NCBI GenBank assembly: GCA_029856615.1 | Contig: JAHKLF010000013.1 | Coordinates: 1 to 15,155 of the forward strand | Direction: 5' to 3' | DNA length: 15,155 nt | Origin: Candidatus Njordarchaeota archaeon | GTDB taxonomy: Archaea; Asgardarchaeota; Njordarchaeia; Njordarchaeales; Njordarchaeaceae | Shown: positions 1 to 6,882 of the stretch, piece after piece | How the letters are laid out: each line of letters begins with the position of its first letter | Position numbering within the stretch: position 1 is the stretch's first letter | Made by a program: the position numbers and the translations under genes | The notes under the pieces: model-generated | What the model saw: only the letters and a program-made list of their open reading frames with translations | Databases searched by the model: none | Told to the model about the DNA's origin: nothing

Positions 1-423
1 GGGATCTTTGCCATACTTACTAGCGAAATATGCGGCTATATAGAATGCCGCTTCTGCTGTGATCCATTCCCGCCCATGATGAAGCCCCACGATAAGAAAA
101 TACGGTTTCCCCTCGCTGTTCCCATTTGTGATTTCTAGAGCATAGATTGGTTTTCCTTTCCAACTATATCCGATTACCTCTAATGTTAATCCATATTCTT
201 CGGCGAGCCTTTGCGTTAATTCGAATAACTCGGTGGAATTATGGTATTTGTATATCTCATATTCAAAGTCTGGTAATTCTAATTTTACGCTAATCAAATC
301 ACTTATTATTATTTCTTTGGAGGAAATTTTTGGAACTGGAGACCTTAAATCAGAAATTGGTATTAGAGAAAGTGTGCTGAGGAGAAGAATACTTATTAGA
401 AAAACGCCCCTTATATTATGCAT
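1..423 (-). CDS. Secreted M14-family zinc carboxypeptidase, N-terminal part (runs off the window)
   Basis: The first 141 residues of a metallocarboxypeptidase, cut at the window edge. Residues 1-22 (MHNIRGVFLISILLLSTLSL and on) form a signal peptide or signal anchor: short basic start, then a long hydrophobic core, so the enzyme should act outside the membrane. After a spacer of about 45 residues comes a prodomain-free M14 start: the segment around residues 82-90 (IGYSWKGKPIYAL) and then GLHHGREW at 113-120, the counterpart of the GIHSREW zinc site of carboxypeptidase A. H116 and E119 are the expected zinc ligands (HxxE); the third histidine and catalytic glutamate lie beyond the window. The ATG at 423 is preceded by GAGGT (432-436) with an 8-base gap. 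It is transcribed away from the PglZ gene. Substrate unknown; family call is firm, subfamily is not. Confidence 0.85.
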   Translation of the reverse strand, partial: MHNIRGVFLISILLLSTLSLIPISDLRSPVPKISSKEIIISDLISVKLELPDFEYEIYKYHNSTELFELTQRLAEEYGLTLEVIGYSWKGKPIYALEITNGNSEGKPYFLIVGLHHGREWITAEAAFYIAAYFASKYGKDP

Positions 424-553
424 CTCAAGAGACCTCTATCTTTAAACACGTTGTTAATATAATTCGGGGAGAAGATAATTTACTCCAGTTTTATACTTAA
501 TGTAGATAAATAGTTTACTAATCTAGAAATCTTACGATATTTCTTTCATAATA

Positions 554-572
554 ATATACAAAAAATGTATAT
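554..572. repeat. Perfect 7-bp inverted repeat in the 424-694 intergenic region
   Basis: ATATACA and TGTATAT flank five A residues. It sits in the 271-base divergent intergenic region between the carboxypeptidase and PglZ genes, which otherwise holds only AT-rich promoter-like sequence. No T-tract follows on either strand within the usual distance, so an operator is more likely than a terminator. AATATT-GGTG-AATATT at 643-658 is a second small dyad nearer the PglZ start. No tRNA-like or coding structure was seen here. A chance origin in AT-rich DNA is quite possible. Confidence 0.3.
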
Positions 573-694
573 AATAAAGGATATTTTTCAATGCGATTTT
601 ACTTTTAAGTATTTGATTAGAAGGATTATGTAATATGATGTTAATATTGGTGAATATTTTAAGTGGTCTTCAGGTATAAGAAGGCGCGTGGTAA

Positions 695-3607
695 ATGGAT
701 GAGATCGTCAATAGAATAAAAGGCATACTTTCAGAGAGCAAAAATATGAAAAATGCAATAAGTAGGCTAGAAAAGGAGTTATCTGATAGAAAAGATATAG
801 TTAACGTAATCAAACTTCTGCTAAACAAATTAATTAGTTACGTCTCTTCAGAAATCACCCGCGAACTTCGTTTCTTATATATTTTCTTCCGAGATGAGAG
901 TATTAGAGTGCTCGAGGAGCTTATTAAGCTTACAATTCGACAAATCGGTAGTATTGAGTTATTTATTGTTAATCGAGAAGCGTTTTTTAGTAAATCTTCA
1001 TACGAAGCTAAGATAAAACCCAGTGAATTGTTAAAATATTTACCAAAGCTTTCATCTCTAAAATTTATCTCAATAATAGCATGTAGGAGATCCTTTCTGG
1101 ATAATTTAATTGCGGTGAAAAAAATCTTTAAAGAGATCTTTCAAAGGGATCCCGAAGGCATCATAGCTTATCTCGCAGCAGATCTTACAAATCAGGTTTG
1201 GCCTAAATTAGAAACGTTTTTAATCCAAGAAATCATGTTAAGACCTGCGCTGGCGGATATTATACCATTAATTCATAGTATCGTTGAAGAAAAAAATAAG
1301 AGCGATGGTCTTTTATTCCTTGAGGACATGATTAGGAAACTTTGCTTAGCGGTTAGAAGTTGGCGGAGAAGTATTGTTAGTTTGAAGAGAATTGAAAAAT
1401 TAGTTGATTTAACTCGTAATATGGATCGTATCTATCTAATTTTATTTGCTTTTCACAAGCTGAATAAAAATGAAATATCCGTATGTGACTGCTTCTCCTT
1501 AATCTTAACGATACTACCGATAAGTGACTTAGAGAAAAAGACTCTATTAATTTCAAATGGTTGCGTACCTTCAGAAAAACTTCTTGACGCCCTCAAGAAT
1601 GATAAAATAAACGTCGATGAGGCAGCGACAGATGTAGCTAAAGCTTTAATGGACGCTGAGAAAAAGTGGGCGCCAGAGGTATCAATTGCTGAACTTTTAG
1701 GTATTTCTTGGTTAGCATATCTGCATGGATCATTCCTAAAAGAATGGCTTCAAAAAAAGATTGAAGAGAATGTTAACAAATTTACTGGCAAGATGCCCGA
1801 ATTCTTATTAGACCTCCTTAAGATTGCTCTCATTCTTTCGGTATATCAGGTGAACTGTAAGCATGATGATTGCTCTTTAATAGTCAGAATGCTCTACGCT
1901 GTCCGAAAACGGTTCGTTGAATATCCATTAGTACACTTAGCTATGATCGCTGAAGCATTAAGAAATTTAGATTCAGACAGCCTCTCAGTTGCTATTTATC
2001 TTCAGAGAATCTTAGAGATACATGGTCAAATTCCTTATTTATACATCATGGACAAGCTCTATAAGGATACAGAAAAAATTTACGTAGTGGCTTTGCAGAC
2101 CATGATCTCTTCTAGGTTAGGAATAATCGCCAAGAAGACAATATCACTCGCAATGAAAAATACTAATGCATTAAGGATAGTGAACGATCTACTGAGAAAT
2201 ACAAATTTTAAGCCCCATGGAATTACAGCTCCTTTACTATGGGAGCTTGCTTTTCCACCCTCTGAGAAATTGATAGAAATAACTAGATATGCGATTAGAT
2301 ACTTCGAAGACGGAGGTGTCGCCCCTAATGAATTATTAATAAATCTACATGAATTACTGAAAATCTATCCTCGAGTAACGGAAATAAAAGATGCTCTAAA
2401 GCGAGGCAAATTAGAGGAACTATTGGACGCTTATATAGCGATTTCACAATTTTCAGCATTGTTAAACGATATAAGGGAGGATGTACGTAGAATATTTGGA
2501 TATGAGGAATCTCCATTACTCATTAAGTGCAAAACTTTGATACTTAACTATGAGGGTATGATTAATGACTCATGGGAAAGAGCTTTCTTAGCTGCCTATT
2601 CAGAATTAATTAGAAGAGAAGAGAAATTTGTATTCAGCATTATGAATGATGTGAAACAATATTATTCTCAGGATTATCCTATAATACTATTGATTATTGA
2701 TGGATTAAGAATTGACGACTACTTAGTGAAAATGCGTAAATCTTTAGAAAGCCGGGGATTTAAGCCTATCTATGAAACTCAGAAATTCTCGCTGCTTCCA
2801 TCCATTACTGCAATTTCAAGACGATCCATTTTTGGTGGAAAAAACGTATTCAAAATATTTTGTCCCATACCCGCCCACTTAGGCGAAAAAATTCAGCGAG
2901 AAGAGGATTTATTGCGATTGCATTTTGGATCCTCAACACTTTATTTGCATGGTGCTGTAAGGCACATCATCAATTTGATATCACGATTGGAAAAAGATGA
3001 AAAACCTCCAAAAGTTGTAGCCGTTGTTTTAAGCGAATTAGAAAAAGCCGCTCATGGAGCTGCTGAGGGATTCCTTGCTCATATCTCCTTAGAGTACGCT
3101 ATAGAGGTCGCGAGATTAGCAGAAATGCTCGCTAAAGTACTTAAAACGTATTATGATAATCCACCTATACTTGTCCTCTGTTCCGATCATGGCTTAGGGT
3201 TATTTACAAAAATCACGGATACAAACATTAATAACGTTCTCTTACTACTTAAGAAAAAGGAATATATAGACCCTGCACATGAGCCTTATGTAACCGAAAG
3301 ATATGCAGTAATTCCATTACTAGGAAAAGAATTATCCGTGTCCGCGAAGAGTTTAATAGAAGTTGAATTTAAAGGGGAGATTCATGCATTATTAGCTTCA
3401 GAATTAGGCATGGAAAAAGTTGCTCTTAAGGTTCGTAAGCAAAACGCGTTTGATGCGATATCAGCAGATAATGTTGTGATTTTATTCCCTCGAGGAAGAA
3501 GACGATTTATCACAGGGGCTAGAAAGAAGAGACGGGTAGTACTTCATGGTGGGCCTCTTCCAGTGGAGACAATCGTTCCATTTGCTATCTTTAAGTATGA
3601 GGAATAA
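695..3607 (+). CDS. PglZ-domain protein with a long helical N-terminal region
   Basis: 970 residues. The C-terminal third (about 655-970) is a PglZ domain, alkaline-phosphatase superfamily: LLIIDGLR at 665-672 gives the first metal-binding aspartate (D669), LLPSITAISR at 700-709 the nucleophile position (T705), E783xxxH787 a likely metal pair (with E in place of the usual D), SDHG at 830-833 the D831/H832 pair, and HGGPLPVETIVPF at 951-963 the terminal histidine (H951) and the typical PglZ ending. Metal-dependent phosphodiester hydrolysis is therefore plausible. Residues 1-650 look entirely helical, with many short amphipathic repeats, and I recognise no domain. PglZ proteins are best known from BREX phage defence, but no BrxC, PglX, BrxA/B or BrxL is present within this window. 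The ATG has only a weak SD (GTGGT, 3-base gap). It ends 7 bases from a convergent winged-helix gene. Biological role unknown. Confidence 0.85.
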   Translation: MDEIVNRIKGILSESKNMKNAISRLEKELSDRKDIVNVIKLLLNKLISYVSSEITRELRFLYIFFRDESIRVLEELIKLTIRQIGSIELFIVNREAFFSKSSYEAKIKPSELLKYLPKLSSLKFISIIACRRSFLDNLIAVKKIFKEIFQRDPEGIIAYLAADLTNQVWPKLETFLIQEIMLRPALADIIPLIHSIVEEKNKSDGLLFLEDMIRKLCLAVRSWRRSIVSLKRIEKLVDLTRNMDRIYLILFAFHKLNKNEISVCDCFSLILTILPISDLEKKTLLISNGCVPSEKLLDALKNDKINVDEAATDVAKALMDAEKKWAPEVSIAELLGISWLAYLHGSFLKEWLQKKIEENVNKFTGKMPEFLLDLLKIALILSVYQVNCKHDDCSLIVRMLYAVRKRFVEYPLVHLAMIAEALRNLDSDSLSVAIYLQRILEIHGQIPYLYIMDKLYKDTEKIYVVALQTMISSRLGIIAKKTISLAMKNTNALRIVNDLLRNTNFKPHGITAPLLWELAFPPSEKLIEITRYAIRYFEDGGVAPNELLINLHELLKIYPRVTEIKDALKRGKLEELLDAYIAISQFSALLNDIREDVRRIFGYEESPLLIKCKTLILNYEGMINDSWERAFLAAYSELIRREEKFVFSIMNDVKQYYSQDYPIILLIIDGLRIDDYLVKMRKSLESRGFKPIYETQKFSLLPSITAISRRSIFGGKNVFKIFCPIPAHLGEKIQREEDLLRLHFGSSTLYLHGAVRHIINLISRLEKDEKPPKVVAVVLSELEKAAHGAAEGFLAHISLEYAIEVARLAEMLAKVLKTYYDNPPILVLCSDHGLGLFTKITDTNINNVLLLLKKKEYIDPAHEPYVTERYAVIPLLGKELSVSAKSLIEVEFKGEIHALLASELGMEKVALKVRKQNAFDAISADNVVILFPRGRRRFITGARKKRRVVLHGGPLPVETIVPFAIFKYEE

Positions 3608-3614
3608 GGTGAAG

Positions 3615-3935
3615 CTATGTACCTTTTTTTGCATGTTCCTTTAGAACACTTCTGAGAGACTCCAATATACTCTTAGCAATTTTTTCTCCGAGTTTTGTTA
3701 ATCTGAGATTCCACTTTTTAGCTCGACCCCAAGTAATGACTTCTTTTTCCACCAATCCAGCTTTCTCAAGCGAAAATATAGTTCTTCTAACGCTTCTATA
3801 TTTCGATACACCTGTTACGAATACTAAAATGTCCGTTAACTTGGCCTCTCCCCTTTGCAGAAGGAATACTAGAATTTGAATCGCAAAAGGATTGTTCAGT
3901 GCTTCGATTACTGTTCTAAGTAACTCTATGGCCAA
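3615..3935 (-). CDS. Small winged-helix DNA-binding regulator
   Basis: 106 residues, the size of a stand-alone archaeal winged-helix regulator. Helices at about 5-27 and 33-40 precede the recognition helix (about 43-60, VSKYRSVRRTIFSLEKAG), followed by a wing (62-80, VEKEVITWGRAKKWNLRLTK) and a C-terminal helix rich in K and R that could dimerise. The layout fits the ArsR/MarR-like or PadR-like fold, but I cannot name the family. The start is TTG at 3935: GGAGG lies at 3945-3949 with a 9-base gap and no in-frame ATG offers a better choice. It lies downstream of the radical SAM gene on the same strand (117 bases apart) and convergent with the PglZ gene. It has no visible ligand-binding domain. 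Its targets may be the neighbouring genes; that is inference. Confidence 0.75.
   Translation of the reverse strand: MAIELLRTVIEALNNPFAIQILVFLLQRGEAKLTDILVFVTGVSKYRSVRRTIFSLEKAGLVEKEVITWGRAKKWNLRLTKLGEKIAKSILESLRSVLKEHAKKGT
3624..3630 (+). terminator. Candidate oligo-T terminator after the PglZ gene
   Basis: A run of seven T on the + strand begins 17 bases after the PglZ stop codon. Archaeal RNA polymerase commonly terminates at such runs without a hairpin. It lies inside the 3' end of the convergent winged-helix gene, where it encodes lysine codons, so its presence may be due to coding alone. Confidence 0.35.
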
Positions 3936-3944
3936 TTAAAACAT

Positions 3945-3949
3945 CCTCC
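3945..3949 (-). promoter_or_regulatory. Shine-Dalgarno GGAGG deciding a TTG start
   Basis: GGAGG on the minus strand ends 9 bases before the TTG at 3935 and identifies that unusual codon as the start of the winged-helix gene. An ATG closer to it (3944-3942) runs into a stop codon two codons later. AT-rich TATA-like sequence (TTTATTATAAAT) lies just upstream at about 3957-3968. Confidence 0.6.
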
Positions 3950-4052
3950 ATCATTCATTTATAATAAATGATTTCGGTCGTAATATTTTTTAAAAATTAT
4001 GTGTAAAAATTTTTCCTCGGAGACATATAAATCTTCATAAATTTGAAATTGA

Positions 4053-5510
4053 TTACGAACGAACTTTAATTTTCGCTCCTCCAAATATCATTTGAATAGC
4101 TCTATTCCACCATTCAGCAGCATAAATGCATCCAGGATCCGGAGCCAGATAATCACCAAAGTACGCATAAGCCCTAGCCCTGCATCCACCACACACATAT
4201 TTATATTGACAACTTCCACATGGTCCTTTAAGCAATTCTCTGTCTCTCAACTCTAAGAAAACTCTATGCGTTCGCCATAGCTCTTCAAAGTCGTCCTGTA
4301 AAATATTCCCTACCTTAATGGGCATGAAAACACACGGCTGAATATCACCATTGGGTTCTAGCGCTATATATGCTCTCCCAGCGCCACAGCCACCTACAAA
4401 TTCTGCTAATGGATCTATTCTTGATTCTGTCTCGTACCTATAGAAATGCCCTGCTAAAAATGTTTTACCATACTGTGAGCCTAATTGTAAAGCAACTCTG
4501 GCGTATTGAGGAGCCGTTGAAGCTGCCTGGACCTCTTTGTTTAGCGTTTTCTGAGCAAGTAATCTTAGGAGTTTTTCCCGCTCCCATGGGGATATATCTA
4601 ACTCTAATATCTCTTTTCCTCGCCCAGTCGGTATGAAATTAAAATGCATAAAGAGATCTACGTTTAACTCTTTGGCCAAGTCAAGCATTTTGGGTACTAA
4701 ATGATAATTTAATTTAGTGATAGTAGTTGATATTTCCACGTATAGGCCTGCTTTCTTAGCATTCTTTATGCCTCTCACAGTTCGCTCCCATGCTCCAGGA
4801 ACTCCTCGAAATTCATCATGTATTTCTGGTATTGGTGCATCTAGACTAATCTGAGCATACTGCAAACCGGCTTTAACAAGCATATTTGCTACTTGCTCTG
4901 TAATTAATGTCGCATTAGTAGCCATCGCTGTATAGATTCCATAATCAGCAGCTCTCCTGATCATTTCAAATATCCCAGGACCCATTAATGGTTCTCCACC
5001 TGAAAAAGCTATTATAGTAACCCCTGCATCTGCCATGATATCCAAAGCTTTACGTCGTTCATCTAGCGTCATTTCCGGTCTATGGAACCCCCCCGCGGTT
5101 ATGTAACAATGCTTACATTTTAAGTTACATCTATAAGTATAATCCCACACAACTAAGAATGGCGCTCCAGGGACAAATGGTCTTTTCACTCCAAAATATA
5201 AGATTCCCCTAAGAACCGATGCTAGGGCCCTTCTAGCATATGGTAATTCGAATGTTCTTAGGCTCTCCTCGAAAGTAGCATTAAATGCTTTAGCCCCTCT
5301 ATCTATCGTTTTCTTTATGAAAAACCTTGCTACCTTAGCGCCAAATGATAGTTTTACATCTTCTCCAAGGAGATCCTCAAGCGCTAATTCTACATAAGTC
5401 TTGCCTGATTCTTTGTCCTTCTTTAGCAGAAGCCTCAGTATTAATTTTGATAGCGGATTATCTAAGTATGTTTTCAGCATTCTGATGGTCTCTGATGCTT
5501 CTGAACTCAT
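4053..5510 (-). CDS. Radical SAM/SPASM-domain enzyme
   Basis: 485 residues. Residues 1-115 are a helical N-terminal extension of unknown role. The radical SAM core follows: CNLKCKHC gives the 4Fe-4S ligands C128, C132 and C135, and SGGEP (170-174) the SAM-binding motif. The C-terminal part is a SPASM domain with C375, C393, C431, C434, C440, C443 and C461; CGSCQYKYVCGGC is a standard SPASM pattern for auxiliary Fe-S clusters. Such enzymes modify peptides or proteins, or act in cofactor synthesis (AhbD of archaeal haem synthesis and the PqqE type share this layout). No haem-synthesis gene or small Cys-rich precursor peptide is visible nearby, so the substrate is open. ATG at 5510 has AGGTG at 5519-5523 with an 8-base gap. 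Upstream is a 26-bp dyad enclosing a TATA-like box. Confidence 0.88.
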   Translation of the reverse strand: MSSEASETIRMLKTYLDNPLSKLILRLLLKKDKESGKTYVELALEDLLGEDVKLSFGAKVARFFIKKTIDRGAKAFNATFEESLRTFELPYARRALASVLRGILYFGVKRPFVPGAPFLVVWDYTYRCNLKCKHCYITAGGFHRPEMTLDERRKALDIMADAGVTIIAFSGGEPLMGPGIFEMIRRAADYGIYTAMATNATLITEQVANMLVKAGLQYAQISLDAPIPEIHDEFRGVPGAWERTVRGIKNAKKAGLYVEISTTITKLNYHLVPKMLDLAKELNVDLFMHFNFIPTGRGKEILELDISPWEREKLLRLLAQKTLNKEVQAASTAPQYARVALQLGSQYGKTFLAGHFYRYETESRIDPLAEFVGGCGAGRAYIALEPNGDIQPCVFMPIKVGNILQDDFEELWRTHRVFLELRDRELLKGPCGSCQYKYVCGGCRARAYAYFGDYLAPDPGCIYAAEWWNRAIQMIFGGAKIKVRS

Positions 5511-5541
5511 TTTCCATGCACCTATATAAATAATGACTAAT

Positions 5542-5567
5542 ACTCAATAGTATATATTCAATTGAGT
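5542..5567. promoter_or_regulatory. Dyad around a TATA-like box, between divergent genes
   Basis: ACTCAAT (5542-5548) and ATTGAGT (5561-5567) are exact inverted copies separated by 12 bases that include TATATA (5551-5556). Read on the minus strand, the TATA-like box is about 45 bases upstream of the radical SAM start codon. An operator that overlaps the promoter is the natural reading. The bound protein is unknown; the small winged-helix protein encoded next to the radical SAM gene is one candidate. Confidence 0.4.
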
Positions 5568-5608
5568 TATAAACTTTTGCTAATGATTTTAGTTATGGGT
5601 TCGCTTAT

Positions 5609-5621
5609 ATCTAATTTAGAT
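5609..5621. promoter_or_regulatory. Near-perfect palindrome upstream of the ECF-linked genes
   Basis: ATCTAA-T-TTAGAT is a perfect 6-bp inverted repeat with a one-base centre, 51 bases upstream of the DUF4430-like gene start and 87 bases from the radical SAM gene. The position suits an operator for the + strand transporter genes, but a short AT-rich palindrome can arise by chance. Confidence 0.3.
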
Positions 5622-5671
5622 TAAAATGAAAAATTTTAGCCTTTATTAGCTGATCTAAGAGATGGAGAAGA

Positions 5672-6169
5672 ATGACAAAACTTCACAATTTTTTAATAAT
5701 CATTTTATTGATTTGGGCTATTTCTGCAACAATTTTGGCTTTTACATACTACCAGAAATACATTGAAACAGAAAAATTGCATCGTGGGCAAATCATTTAT
5801 GTTGACATAGGGATAAACTATGGGAATGGAACTCTCATCTGGTTTAATTCTACTAGATTACTAGCTGGTGCTAGTGCTTATCAAGCATTATTGCTAGTTG
5901 CAAATAATGTTAATGCGAGTGAGGGAGTATATGGGGTTTACATTCATGGGATCAATAATGTAAATGAATATGATGATGTTTATTGGTTCTATGCAATTTA
6001 TAATAGAAGTGTTCCCACATGGGTTAAAGTCGGTGAATGGATTTACCCTAGTATTGCGTCTAATAATTTAATCTTACAAGACAAGGATATAGTAGTATGG
6101 GTTTTCTTTAACTACGCTAAATACGCTAGTAATTTCCCCGTTCCAACGAGCACTGATTATTTAAGGTAG
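5672..6169 (+). CDS. Membrane-anchored DUF4430-like (transcobalamin C-terminal-like) protein
   Basis: 165 residues. Residues 6-28 form a single hydrophobic segment, a signal anchor without a lipobox cysteine, so the rest should face outside. From about 41 to 150 the pattern fits the DUF4430 domain (PF14478), related to the cobalamin-binding beta domain of transcobalamin and intrinsic factor: IIYVDIGINYGNGT, a helix at 62-80 (RLLAGASAYQALLLVANNV), then GVYGVYIHGINNVNE, VYWFYAIYNRS and the closing LILQDKDIVVWVFF, equivalent to the usual 'GD-W' end. It is followed after 6 bases by an ECF S component, which fits the recurring pairing of DUF4430 proteins with ECF transporters. It probably captures or presents the substrate, possibly a corrinoid, to the S component. 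GGAG (5664-5667) lies 4 bases before the ATG. Domain call is by pattern only. Confidence 0.7.
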   Translation: MTKLHNFLIIILLIWAISATILAFTYYQKYIETEKLHRGQIIYVDIGINYGNGTLIWFNSTRLLAGASAYQALLLVANNVNASEGVYGVYIHGINNVNEYDDVYWFYAIYNRSVPTWVKVGEWIYPSIASNNLILQDKDIVVWVFFNYAKYASNFPVPTSTDYLR

Positions 6170-6175
6170 AGAATA

Positions 6176-6868
6176 TTGATCCTAAAATCAATCGTTTCAA
6201 CATTTTTCCTAGCAACTCTTCTATTAACCTTAATTTATCTTTCACTCATAACGTTTGATGACGAAAACATCATTCTCTTAGCAATAGCACTAACATTATT
6301 TGCCAGTAGCGGATTCTCTTTGGGCCTATTCATTTTATCTCGGCATTATCGAGAAATATCATTGCTAGAAGTATCAAATATAGCTCTTTTCACCGCGTTT
6401 TTATTCACCACAAATTACTTTGCAATGCTCATACCCTCCTTAATTTATTATATATTGCCAGCTGCAGCTGGAATAACCTTCTATTTTCCCGCTTCCATCT
6501 TCTATGGCACTTTCAAAAAAATGTGCTCTAGACCAGGATCATCCCTTCTCCTTTTAATAGGTTACGGAATAGTGTCAGAAATATTCTCTCCCGCAATATT
6601 TTGGATTCCTTATTATTTAGCATGGGGCGGATTCTTAGAAGTACATTTAGCATTATCTAAGGATGAAGAAGAAATTGGTTTTTGTCATGGATTTATATTT
6701 GGATTATATGGGGCTGGATTAGCATTATTATATATGCTCGTAGCTTGGGGGGTCTATAGACCCATATTCATGGCACTCCCAGCGGTAATAATTGATGGTC
6801 TCTTATCAGCTCTAGGATTTAAGATAGGTGAAAATATAGGTCGTCATATTAAGTCCTTGCAGTTGTGA
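6176..6868 (+). CDS. ECF transporter substrate-specific (S) component-like membrane protein
   Basis: 230 residues, almost all hydrophobic, with about seven membrane segments at roughly 5-26, 31-54, 63-83, 86-112, 121-150, 168-192 and 195-215. Size and topology fit an S component of an energy-coupling factor importer, and the gene sits between a DUF4430-like protein and a double EcfA ATPase. It lacks the MHI(M/P)(E/D)G N-terminus of the NikM/CbiM metal family, so nickel or cobalt ions are unlikely. I cannot assign it to a known vitamin family from sequence. The start is TTG at 6176, six bases after the preceding stop, with AAGGT (6163-6167) as an SD overlapping the end of the upstream gene. 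It overlaps or abuts the ATPase gene (a possible GTG start at 6865 lies inside its last codons), which suggests translational coupling. Confidence 0.7.
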   Translation: MILKSIVSTFFLATLLLTLIYLSLITFDDENIILLAIALTLFASSGFSLGLFILSRHYREISLLEVSNIALFTAFLFTTNYFAMLIPSLIYYILPAAAGITFYFPASIFYGTFKKMCSRPGSSLLLLIGYGIVSEIFSPAIFWIPYYLAWGGFLEVHLALSKDEEEIGFCHGFIFGLYGAGLALLYMLVAWGVYRPIFMALPAVIIDGLLSALGFKIGENIGRHIKSLQL

Positions 6869-6882
6869 TTAGGTCAGGAATA

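Noticed and set aside
233..445. 70-codon open frame on the + strand
   Set aside because: It is antisense to the carboxypeptidase signal-peptide region, whose reading frame has a signal peptide, a zinc motif and an SD.
1863..1869. C-box-like ATGATGA
   Set aside because: It is inside the PglZ coding frame and no CTGA follows at guide distance.
695..3607. BREX phage-defence island
   Set aside because: Only the PglZ domain is present. No methylase, ATPase (BrxC), Lon-like BrxL or small BrxA/B genes occur within the window, so a BREX call is not supported.
4370..4636. 88-codon open frame on the + strand
   Set aside because: It is antisense to the SPASM and core parts of the radical SAM gene and resembles no protein family.
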